Part shown: piece after piece, positions 44,771-54,649 of the stretch
How positions within the stretch are numbered: the first letter of the stretch is position 1
Layout of the letters: every line of letters starts with the position of its first letter
NCBI GenBank assembly: GCA_032717465.1
Contig: CM064713.1
Span: 10,422,874 to 10,486,873 of the forward strand
Source: Coenobita brevimanus
Lineage: Eukaryota > Arthropoda > Malacostraca > Decapoda > Coenobitidae
DNA length: 64,000 bases
Reading direction: 5' to 3'
Notes under the pieces: generated by a model
What the model was told of the DNA's origin: nothing
Database searches by the model: none
Seen by the model: only the letters and a program-made list of their open reading frames with translations
Program-made: the position numbers and the translations under genes

Positions 44771-45074
44771 TGCGAGTTCTGTCCTATGAACGTACTTTTA
44801 GTACTCTACTAATGTCACCCTTATTTATTCCCTTCATCCACTTAAGAGTAAGACAAAGATAGAAGGTGTTTCGAAGAGTAAGACAAAGATAGAGTGTGTA
44901 TCTAAGAGTAAGACAAAGCTAGCAAAGGAGTGTGTCTGTATATTGTGGTATGTGGGGAGGTATGGTGGTGTAGCTGTATATTATGGTGAGGTGTAATAAC
45001 TTTTACACTTAGCCTACTATACACCTCGTTGTACTTTAATATATTAATACATAACACTATAATATCCTAAACAG

Positions 45075-46528
45075 AGAACACTGATACTGGTCGACTAGAG
45101 AAGGAAAGTAAGCCGACCAACACCAGGGAACCTATGCAAGATTTTGTTGCAACTCATCTACTTGAGAGCGAGAATAGTGCTAAGGTGGATGTGCGGAATG
45201 AGAAAGTGCTTCGCTCTGAAACTCTGAAAGAAGACCTGGAGGCTGTAAAAATGCAAAGAGATGCTTTACTTAAAGAAAAACAAGAATGGCTAAAGGAAAA
45301 GGAGTCTTTGAAGAGAGAGATACAGAGTGTTGTCACCAAGACAAGGTTTGCATTAAGTAAATTGTTTTCTTCCGCACAAATTGATTGTATATTAAGTGGA
45401 ACCCCTGTTAAACGGTGGAATGATGATGATATGAGTAATGCCATTACATTACGCAGTTTGAGCCCCAAAGCTTATAGATATTTGCGTGAAAGTTGTAACT
45501 TCCCATTTCCTTCTAAAACAACTTTAAATCGATGGATGGCAAAGGTAAATGTAGAACCAGGAGTGTTGACTACAATTTTAAATTTACTGAAGTGCAAAGC
45601 AAAGGATATGACTGAAGCTGATCGTTTATGCAGCTTGTCCTTCGATGAGTGTAGTGTTGCCCATGAATGGACATTTGATAAGGGGACAGACACTTTATAT
45701 GGCCCCCAAAACCGGGTTCAGTGTGTCATGATTCGTGGGCTAGTAAAGTCATGGAAGCAGGTAATATTTTATGATTTTGATTGCAGTGTAACTAAAGATA
45801 TGTTGTTTGATTTGATAGTCAAAATTGAAGCTGCAGGGTATATTCTTGTTGGCATGGTAAATGATCTGGGCCGTACAAATGTACGGCTATGGAATGATTT
45901 AGGCATAGGAGTAGAAAATTCTTCATTCACTAATCCAGCTGCTCCTGATAGAGAAGTGTATGTTTTTGCTGACGCTCCTCATTTAATTAAGTTAATTAGA
46001 AACAATTTTCTTGATTCTGGTTTTAAACTACCAGATGAAAAATATGTGCTCAGTGGATGTGTAAGAGAGCTTATCACGAGGAGCGTCAGTGACCTAAAAA
46101 CAACATTTCGCTTATCAGATAAACATATTTGTGTAGATGGGTTGAAAAGAATGAAAGTAAATCTTGCTGCTCAGTTACTATCAGAGACAACTGCCAAATC
46201 CTTGAAGTACTTTGGTGACAAAGGATTATTGGAAAGTAAATACTGGGATGACACTAGCCAATTCATTCACCTGTGTGATTCATGGTTTGACCTGATGAAT
46301 TCTCGAGTGCCCTTCGATAAGAAATTCTCTAGACATGCATATGGCCTTCATCTACAGCAACAAAATGATACTTTGAATAGTATGATATACTGTGCAAAGA
46401 ATTTGAAAGTCACTGGTAGCAAATGCATGTATCAATTTCAGAAAGGGCTCGTTGTGTCATCGCATTCTTTGCAAAAGCTGTACAAAATGGTAAATGAAAA
46501 GTATAAAATTTCATATATAGCCTATTAA
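45075..46528 (+). CDS. P-type transposase, main exon
   Basis: Open from the acceptor to a TAA at 46526-46528. Residues 25-90 form a charged coiled coil (LKEDLEAVKMQRDALLKEKQ) suited to dimerisation. The RNase-H-like nuclease follows: LSFDECSV (first acidic residue), MVNDLGRTN (second), and a FADAPHLIKLIRNNF block. The third acidic motif, LNQDGLEHMF, lies just past the stop in another phase (about 46537). Length and order match THAP9/P transposases, which cut and paste DNA. The 3' end is disturbed by a one-base shift near 46505. Confidence 0.88.
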
Positions 46529-47306
46529 CATACAGGCTGAACCAAGATGGATTAGAACATATGTTTGCCACTCTCAGACAACTAGAGGCTTCCTATGAAC
46601 ATCCGTCTCCTGTTGCCTTTAAACACAGAATAAGGTCACATATACTTGGGAAAGACAGTCAGCTAGCTGTAGAAAGTTGTAACGTTGAGAAGAAAAATGA
46701 TGAAGTATCAATGGTAACTGATATATGTGATGTCTCCAGTGCCAACGTGCAGCTAGATGACTGCGATCAGGAATCCTTGGAGCAAGAACTATGTTTGTCT
46801 GCCATGATATTTTCTTCCCTTGATCCTGATGAATTAGAGCCAGATGATAATATAGGTAACAGTTGTGACGATGATGCTATGTCCCCCTTAGAAATGGAAC
46901 ACGAAATAAAAGCAGAAGGATTGCGCTATGTAGGTGGATATATAGCCTTCAGATTTCCACAGTTCCAGTTTCTTGGTTCCCATGTAAAGGCAGGAGAAGG
47001 GACATGGAATGAGGCAGCTAGTAGAAGCAAGAAGGGTTTAATGACACCAAGTGATTTTTTCCTTACTGAGCTTAAAAAAATGTAAAAACTATTCTTGTGT
47101 TACCATGGAGAAAAGTCACTAAAACCTGGCAAAAATTCAACAAAAACATTGGCTATGTATACAGTATGTGTGAATATATAAATTTACCAAAGGAGGTTAT
47201 CACACTATTTGTTCGGTGTCGCATGTTTTTTAGAATACGTGTCCTCAACAGAAAAATTATCTCTTCCAGAAGTAAGAAAAGAAAATATGCAAAAATATTG
47301 AAGTAA
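46529..47306 (+). pseudogene. P-type transposase, C-terminal part
   Basis: The frame that includes FIYSLLTYRLNQDGLEHMFA continues to 47085 with an acidic insert and then GLRYVGGYIAFRFPQ, a conserved C-terminal block of P transposases. It stops at TAA 47083-47085. Short frames to 47306 carry residual similarity-like text. The junction with the main exon could be a frameshift mutation or a 35-nt GT-AG intron (46501-46535). The first is more likely because the frame upstream of the AG still reads as conserved protein. Confidence 0.75.
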
Positions 47307-47511
47307 GGCATTGTCACAAAGAGGAAGTAAGGTTCTATTTTATTCTATTTAGTTATGTATTTGTAATATAGGTGAAGCATGATATACTGAGTTTTCTTAA
47401 CCTCTGCTTATATTTGTTAATATGCATTATGGATGGTCAAGAAATTGTTAGTATACTTCTCTTGTCAATGCCTAAAATTAGAAGTGAATAATAATACAGG
47501 TGAAAAAATAT

Positions 47512-47512
<1 letters not shown>

Positions 47513-47550
<38 letters not shown>

Positions 47551-47560
47551 AGGGGGAGGG
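47513..47560. repeat. (GA)n microsatellite and G-run
   Basis: About 14 GA units followed by a G-rich run, inside the right part of the P element. Confidence 0.9.
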
Positions 47561-47657
47561 GGTGAGAGACGTGGGTCTTTCATAGTTACCCTTCCTGTGA
47601 CTTGTCAGCCCAGTTTTCTTTAACCATATATCTTCCCTTCCCCCCTCATAAGCCTGA

Positions 47658-47665
47658 TGACGTCA
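47658..47665. promoter_or_regulatory. Subterminal TGACGTCA palindrome, right end of P element
   Basis: TGACGTCACAGATATGCG lies 58 bp from the right end. The small P element at 57645 has TGACGTCACAGAATCTGCG at the equivalent place. Confidence 0.55.
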
Positions 47666-47731
47666 CAGATATGCGTGGAAAGAGCGAAGCGGACTAACCC
47701 TACGTAGTACTCTCTTCACCCTGAATCAAAG

Positions 47732-48147
47732 GTGCCTTCTGAGAGGTCTGTAGCAGGCTATCGATAGGTCTGCCTCAGAGGCTCTTAGCAGCCAAGGGGT
47801 TAATGCTAGTAATGATTTTTTTATGAAGGTGTTTTTAACCCTTTCACTACAATTTATGCTCTTCTGTCTTACTTGGTAGTGGGAGACGATTTTATTGAGA
47901 ACAGCTTGGGCTTTCATGTTCAGAGGATTATACCTATAACCTGTAGATTAACTAAGGCAGAATAACTACAGCTATCTATAATATTGCCTGACACCTGACT
48001 GTTGTATTAAGAAACAGGCAGGGCTGGTGTTGCAGGGGTTAAGCTTGAGCATTTAGTAACATAGGGTAGACACTCCATCAGTTATTGTTCATGCACTGTA
48101 ACATTTCATTGGCCAACATAGTAATCGAAGGCCATGATTTCTTCTGC
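47732..48147. other. Unassigned DNA, possible TTAA-bounded MITE
   Basis: No gene. TTAACCCTTTCACTAC at 47835 and, inverted, TTAACCCCTGCAACACC ending at 48042 could be the ends of a 200-bp piggyBac-type MITE, but the termini match poorly. Confidence 0.3.
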
Positions 48148-48974
48148 AGGATGGCTTCAACTTGTTATGGGAGATGGTACGAAGGCATGATGTAAAATCT
48201 GTGGCACAGTTATGCAAGCTCGTCTGAAGTCCCTGATAGGCCACAGTGATGGTAAGAAGCACAAGGAAACCTGAGTCCCTACAGCAGTAGGATTCAAACT
48301 TTCATTTATGACACTATGCTTCAACAGTCACTTGATCTACCTAAAGCAGCAGAACTTAAAATAGTTGTGTATATATCCGAGCACACATCCACCCGTGCAG
48401 TCGACCATCTCAATGACCTGCTTGCTGTATTAGACAAAAACTTAGTTCTAAAAACTTAAGAATGCACAGGACAAAATGTTCACGTCTCCAAAGAAATGTG
48501 AGTCATGTTATTGTAAAGAAACCGAAAAAAGATCAGAAGCACTACAGTTTCACAGTAGATGAAAGTACAACCACAGCAAACGTGTCATGTTTGGCCATCA
48601 GTGTACTCTACTACAGTGCAGTGAAAAAAAAAAAAAAAAAACAGTAAAAACATTTTATCAACTCGTTCCTCTCACGGACTGAACAGCTGATACAGTCTAC
48701 AAAATTGTGAAACAGTGTATGGAAAATGATGGACTGAAAATAGAAAAGTTAGCTGGTCTTGAATGTGACGGTGCAAACTCATTGACAAGCCTCATAATGA
48801 AAGATAACCCCAGTTTAATGGCAGTCAGGTGTGTATGTTGCTTCCTTCATTTGGTTGCTAGCAAAGCATTTGAGGTAATGCCAACTGCACTGACATTTAT
48901 CTTCCGGGAAACACAAGACTGGCTTTCAAATAGTCGCAAACGAATGAGTATTTATCGGGAGGTATACAAAGTTC
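48148..48974 (+). pseudogene. hAT transposase (ZBED-like), N-terminal half
   Basis: The translation shows a BED-type zinc finger (KCKICGTVMQARLKSLIGHS, then KKHKE), then a catalytic-domain opening (FTVDESTTTANVSCLAISVL, the position of the first hAT Asp). KLAGLECDGANSL and VRCVCCFLHLVASKAFEV follow, with the conserved C-x2-C/H-H signature. Stops and frameshifts near 48270, 48455 and 48640 disable it. The frame breaks at 48975, where a composite repeat begins, and continues at 51910. Confidence 0.8.
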
Positions 48975-49006
48975 CCCAGCAAACATGGGGTTATTGGGCC
49001 AGTATT

Positions 49007-49212
49007 GGCTCAATCCGGATTAGTATCGGTATCGCCGGGTTGCGGCAAATCGCGTGTGACCTGCATTGGCTTAATACACAAAATACTACTCCATTCCAGT
49101 TCCGGCATCGGCTCAATCCGGATTAGTATCGGTACTGCCAGGTTGCGGCAAATCGCGTATGACTTGCACTGGCTTAATACACAAAATACTATTCCATTCC
49201 AATTCTGGCAAA
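49007..49212. repeat. 103-bp tandem duplication
   Basis: Two adjacent copies starting GGCTCAATCCGGATTAG (49007 and 49110) with about 90% identity, at the left end of the composite element. Confidence 0.85.
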
Positions 49213-49498
49213 CCAATATTGAAACAGAATATTGTTGCCAATGCTAGCATATACCTGAATTGGGTCTATACTGTCAAACCCCTATCACGCCATTTACAGT
49301 TGTTTGTTTAATGTTTGCCTAGCTATAAATTTTACAATTTTTAATTTAATTTTATATAGAGAATACAGAAACCAAAAATGGTTAGTCGATCGATGATCTT
49401 AAATATTGTTTTTACTTGAAAATTAGAAAATCATGCATTGTATTATAACTTCCCTGAGTAACAATTGGTTAATTATAATAATGATAATAATAATAATA

Positions 49499-49500
49499 AC

Positions 49501-49536
<36 letters not shown>

Positions 49537-49538
49537 CT
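49499..49538. repeat. (TTA)n microsatellite
   Basis: About 13 TTA triplets following an (ATA)n-like run from 49477. Confidence 0.9.
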
Positions 49539-50399
49539 GAGGTAGTGAATTTCACTGGATTTTCCCCAATTTTTTTCCCGACTTTCCTTCCACCGCCTGC
49601 AGTACCACTGAAGTCTGTCTTCTCGATATTTGCGGGGCAAATTACACTCATGAATTTGACTTGGCAAAACTCTGTTTTCTTAGTAGTTCAATAGAGGTTT
49701 CGTTATTATTGTGGTAAATATTGATGTTGTGTAGTTTGTACCTCTTCCCCCTTCCTACGCTAAACCTTTTTTTTTTTTTTTTTTTTTTCCCACACTATTT
49801 GGCTCCTATACAGGTCTGGCAGTATGCCAAGCAGAATTATGTGTGCAATATATATTCTTTAACAAAGAACCAAAAATTATAAACTGCAGATGTTTGAGAG
49901 CCACAAGACGTAAACAGACTTATCACAAACCTTTTCCAAGCTGCAAAACCACCTTTAAATCACTTTGTATTGTGCTGAATATCACTATTCAACATAGACA
50001 CGAATGATGTTCAACTCTGTTCAAGGTAAATCAAAGGTGGTCTCTCAACTTGTAAAAAGAGAAGAAAACCGGATATGCAGTTTTGCCTTTAATGGTGTGA
50101 TACATAACCAGTGCTGGCTAACAGATGGTTCTGTAATGGTTATGAATAGGTCTGATACAGCAGTACATACATGAATCGACACGTACCCAGCAAACACTGA
50201 AATGACGGGCCAGCACTGACATATAACGGAACTAAGGGAAAACGGCAACCATGCACTGGACCAATTCCTGGCCTTATTCTGTTTATATTGGGCCAATTGA
50301 TGTAAAACTTGTCTTGGGCCGACGTATAACTAAAACTTTTTTCCCGACACTGATCTGAAACGGCAACCATACATTGGACCGATTCTTGGCAGTAATGCC

Positions 50400-50403
<4 letters not shown>

Positions 50404-50459
<56 letters not shown>
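50404..50459. repeat. (TA)n microsatellite
   Basis: About 28 TA units inside the composite element. Confidence 0.95.
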
Positions 50460-50462
<3 letters not shown>

Positions 50463-50991
50463 AGGTGGTGGCGACCATCATCCACTCACTTGATGTAGTG
50501 CTGCCTACTCCTTCCTTAGCCTTTATCATTCTTTTTCTGTGCCTGCCCTCCTCTCTTCCTATTTCTACCGAAATGGGCCTATTGATGTAAAACATGTCTT
50601 GGACGGATATATAAATATAATTTTATTCGAAAACTGGGTCAAGAATGGTAATAAAATGTTGGCCTAATCTATGTATCGCTGATCACGCTAATCAAGCAGC
50701 TAACAACTGAGTGATATAATTATACATCATCCATCACAGACCATTTTCATATATTGGATAATTTAAATATATTTTATACAATATAGAAATTTCGACGAAG
50801 ACGGGAGTTTTCCACAGGCAACTGTCTTGTTATAAAACAAAAGTCTTTTTTTGGGTAATGTTTTTGGGAACTGAACTTGTTTTCAGCTTACTAGATCATA
50901 ACTGATACTATTAATATCAAAGGGGAATTGGTATACACACAAAATATATACAACTGGGTCTATAAAATGGTCAGAGTTGCACTAGTGACTA

Positions 50992-51066
50992 TGGAATTCT
51001 GTGGCTCAGTGGTAAGATTAAAATTTCTGATGTGTTGGAGGCACGGGTTCGAGTCCCACACCAAGC
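50992..51066 (+). repeat. tRNA-like sequence, SINE or tRNA pseudogene
   Basis: An A-box-like TGGCTCAGTGGT and a consensus B box GGTTCGAGTCCC at 51048-51059 lie at tRNA spacing, ending CACACCA. The T-stem pairs only over its inner three positions and no acceptor stem closes, so it is not an intact tRNA gene. A T-run and unique body follow. Confidence 0.45.
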
Positions 51067-51909
51067 ATTTAATTTAATTTGTTTCATTTCAGACATTCCA
51101 TCACTTGGCAGCAACTGGGGACATAGGAGATACTGAGCTGGCAACATACTGTGTATTCATAGATTTATGTAACTTGGATTAGAGAGACTCCACTCACTAA
51201 ATCAGCTGTCAGATGTGTGCACTGTACGGTAGGCGTTCAGATGACAATGGTTCGGATCCTGATTTTTTTTTTTTTTTTTTAAGCATTTAAAGGATAAAAG
51301 TTTACAGTGTTATTCCCTCAAAGGAAGAAAAACTAATTTTCAAGATCTGTTACTTTCGAGCTACCCAGACACACCGACTTGTAAATTGGACCGATTACTT
51401 ACACCCGATTAAGACTCGATTAAGGCTTCCATCACTGACCCATTACGAATCCTGTATTGTACCGATGATGATGATGATGTAGTTCCGTCCACCTTCGCTT
51501 GAAAAGTGGACACGGGCAGAAGAAGCCCGTCAGAGAAATGGGCGTGGTTGTATTGTACCGATACATCCTGAGTGCTAACGGATAACTGATATAAGTCGGA
51601 CCAACATCGGAGGCCAGAGTTACATCATTGGTCCGATATATTAAAGGTCGGAGTGCCAGCATTGGAACAATACTGGCCCATGCATTTTATGTTTGCTGGG
51701 ACAAACAGGTTGTGATTTGATTACTGGCTCCCGATACAGACATGATGTTTGGCCAGAACAGAGCCGAATCTGGATCTATGTGAAAAGATTGTCGGCACTT
51801 GCACTGGGGCGATTCAGGTCATCTGGCTTGCCTATATCATTCCGACACCACCTGCCATTACAAGCCAGCATTGAAACGGTTCTGATCCAACACATTCATG
51901 TTTACTGGG

Positions 51910-52966
51910 TCTTGAAAACACCAAACCAGTCAAAGTTCCTGGCAAGGCAGCAACTACGTGGTTAGCCTGTGTAGAAACAATGAATGTAATCCTTGATCAG
52001 TGGGATACTTTGTGCATTCATTTTGAAACTGCAGCAGCAAATGATGAATGTCACCTTGCTGAGCTGTTAAGCGGTGCCTACAGTGAAAGTTGTACCTGCT
52101 CTACAGTATGCACAGAAAGTTTTGAAAGAGGTTAAAGTGAACGGACTCTTTCAGGCAGAACATGCTATTGTAATAAAACTTACTAAGGATCTAGGATCTA
52201 GGATCTACTAAACAGTTATCACAATGTGCTGCAAATGGTTATTGAGCCAAGTCACTTGCAGAGGTGTTCGTTTGAGAATCTTCCCAACTTAAGTATATCA
52301 TACTTTGCCACTATGTGCAGTTCATTTTGGCCATAAATCTAACACCTCAGCTGTGCATTGTCCTTTTAATGAAAATCAGCTTAACTTTTTTAAAGAGCGC
52401 CATAAAAAAATTGCAGTAGAAATGGTATATGAACTCCAGGTTCACCTTCCAAACAATGTAGAAAACTTGCTCCAGCTGCAACTCCCTGAACCATGAAAAA
52501 CAGTGTCTCTGCGAAAAGAAGGCACTTCAGACTTGGCAGAGAAATATCGATCACACTGCAATGACATGAACTTGAAAACGAGTGGAATTCTTTGAATTTA
52601 GAACAGTGGTCACAATCTGGCATGCAAGACACATCTTTTTTTTGGTTGTAGGTCACAGAAAAGACAGAAATTGCTGGTCAATAGATATTTCCAAACATCA
52701 TTAGCATTAACTCTGATCACAAAGCGTTTCTCCAATGCTTTGGTTGAGAATATTTTCTCACTTGAGGGTAGTCTAATCTAAACTCAGAAATCGATTATGT
52801 TAGGTCAGTTTAGGCAATTCTCCAAATTCGTCATGGCTTAAAGCATGGACAAAAAAAAGTGTGGACCTCACACCAACTTATGAAATGATTAAGAATTTTG
52901 CCAACAAAGATCCACTAACAGACGAAGCAGTGGACGAGATCGTGTCCCTGGACCTAGATGACTAAT
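51910..52966 (+). pseudogene. hAT transposase, C-terminal half
   Basis: It resumes with KPVKVPGKAATTWLACVE and ILDQWDTLCIHFETAAANDE, the region after the insertion domain of hAT transposases. Frame changes follow, then LPNNVENLLQLQLPEP. Near the end come ITKRFSNALVENIFSLEG, a dimerisation-region signature, and an acidic tail EAVDEIVSLDLDD with a stop near 52966. Several stops. A 7-bp GATCTAG repeat near 52190 is a local slippage. Confidence 0.75.
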
Positions 52967-53151
52967 TATTACACCGATTTTTTCAAGTATGTGAGTACTA
53001 AGTTTTATGGCTTACTATTTATTATAAGTGTATTGTTGTGGAAAATGTTATGGGACATTGTTTTTAATTTGTGGGAAAAATCAGGTATGTGACATGGGGT
53101 TTGTTCGTAAGAAGAGCCTGAAGAGGCAACCCCGGTTTGACTTGCGTCAGT

Positions 53152-53300
53152 GTCCAGGGGCGGATGCACTAACCCGTCCCCGTAAGGTCACCGTAAGGGC
53201 GCTGCTGTTGCTGTATCCGTACGATGGTCGACGTTTTGCTATGTACTAACATTTCTCCCACCATCGTACGGTGACCGTAAGGTTAAGGGCGGGGAAGAAC
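53152..53300. repeat. GC-rich inverted-repeat unit
   Basis: It starts CAGGGGCGGATGCACTAAC. CCGTACGATGGT (53217) and ACCATCGTACGG (53261) form a 12-bp perfect inverted pair inside CCGTAAGG-rich arms. It could be a small hAT-like MITE, since CAGGGGCGG is a common terminus type. Confidence 0.45.
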
Positions 53301-53769
53301 TCGCTGTGTTTCGGGGAATTTTTCCCCACTCAGCCGATGATCTCTTTGGCCAGTCACAACACAGGATTCTTCTCTGCCTGGAAGCTTCAGCCAATCATCG
53401 TGTTTGGAAACATTTACTCTCAGTTAACGCCCTGACGAGAACTCAAAAACAAAACAGGGGACGGGCCTTTTCACACTGGGATGAAATTTATGAAATATTT
53501 GTCAGTTTGCGAAGTGCAGTATGAACAGAAAACATTACTTACATTATTACAAGCACAACTACTGCTGCATAGCGTGCAGCAGTATTGTCCATTACTGTTA
53601 CTATAGCCTACAGTAATGTATATTATTTTCAATACACTGTACAGACAGAAAAATAATATTACAGCTGTGCAACATTACTACGCCAATGTGCATTGTACAT
53701 AACTAAACTGACACTGCTGTACTCTGTATACTACTGTTCATTACAATATATGAAGAATTAAAGCCCCTA
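53301..53769. other. Unassigned DNA
   Basis: No gene. From 53530 to 53740 the phrases ACAGTAATG, CATTACTAC and TACTGTTCATTAC recur imperfectly. Confidence 0.4.
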
Positions 53770-54520
53770 GAACACAAGCCCCTGGGATAAAAGCCCCATC
53801 TAGGAAAATGTGTATTTTATTTATTTGTTTAACAGTAACCGATCCTGACCTAACAACCTAAAATAGCCTGACCTTAGGTAAATGAGCAACCTAAGCTAAA
53901 CTAACCTAACCTATACTTAGGTGAAGCTAACCTTACCTAACTAAATGACCTAATCTAATTTAGCTGAACAAACAAAAACTAAATTGAACAAGCTAACCTT
54001 AGCCACCAGAACAAGCTAATATAAACCTAACAAGATAACTTTAAATTTACCTTATCAAACCTTAACCTTTGCTGGAGATTGGAAGACTATTCTTGGTCAT
54101 TCCTCACTTTTGCCAGAAAATACCGGATGATTCCTCAGTAATCCCCAAGAAAGGATGGAATACCCCCTTGGGAGTTATATTAAATAAATACTCGAGTTAA
54201 TTTTAGAATGTTATGGTAGGGAATTTTGTGGTCTTATTGAAATTTTTAGTATGTTCTGGGAATATTAGGAAGGTTTTGTACTTTTATGAAGCATGACAAT
54301 TATTTGAGAACCCACATTTTGTCCTTACTCTTAAAAAACACAGTTCAGAAGTCCAAGAACTGTCAAATCTGTGACCAACATATAAAAGGCTTTTATGGCT
54401 GTTTTGCCTTTTGTACTTATATCGCCCTTGGAATGTCCGACTTCCCCCTGCCTCCTTCCCCTAACTTAGATTAGCATAAAGTAACTCACCATTACCCTTA
54501 ACTAAATTAACCTAACCTAA
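53770..54520. repeat. Degenerate CCTAA-rich DNA
   Basis: From 53840 to 54070, and again near 54505, the + strand is full of CTAACCTAACC, CCTTACCTAAC and similar variants. Arthropod telomeres are TTAGG/CCTAA, so this may be decayed interstitial telomeric repeat. It is not a clean array, and AT-rich drift could also generate it. Confidence 0.5.
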
Positions 54521-54649
54521 CAATCATGAGATGCTGAACTAACAAAACGATTGTCATAGTGATGGTGAAATACCAGGTTTTCAGAAAAAAAAAAAAAAAA
54601 AGCAACAGATGATACGTTTTTATACAGGTTAGTGGAATGTCTAAAACAT

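Larger units (their letters stand above)
43995..47723 (+). mobile_element. P-type (THAP) DNA transposon, nearly complete
   Basis: Inverted ends of about 38 bp (left starts CAGGGTTAAGAGAGTAC, right inverse starts CAGGGTGAAGAGAGTAC) are identical except for one base. The element is flanked by a perfect 8-bp duplication AATCAAAG (43987-43994 and 47724-47731), the P-superfamily hallmark. Inside, a THAP exon, a repeat-filled intron and a long transposase run on +. The palindrome TGACGTCA lies about 60-65 bp from each end. One frameshift in the transposase is the main visible defect. Confidence 0.95.
48975..51909. mobile_element. Composite repeat splitting the hAT gene, CCCAGCAAACA ends
   Basis: The left end is CCCAGCAAACATGG (48975) and the right end is the inverse CCCAGTAAACATG (51909). 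Two further copies of the end lie inside (about 50187 on +, inverse at about 51685), so several related units are stacked. Internal phrases such as TTGGRCCGATT and GATGTAAAACWTGTCTTGG repeat. No transposase is visible. Removing it brings the two hAT halves back into phase, so it is an insertion. Class unknown. Confidence 0.6.

Noticed and set aside
46501..46535. A genuine 35-nt intron in the P transposase
   Set aside because: Conserved protein text continues upstream of the supposed acceptor in the next phase, which favours a simple frameshift. Kept as a testable alternative.
50992..51066. Functional tRNA gene
   Set aside because: The B box is good but T-stem pairing is incomplete and no acceptor stem is found. 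SINE or pseudogene is more likely.
53028..53524. Short frames of 72-73 codons
   Set aside because: No domain, poor context, and overlap with the GC-rich inverted-repeat unit.
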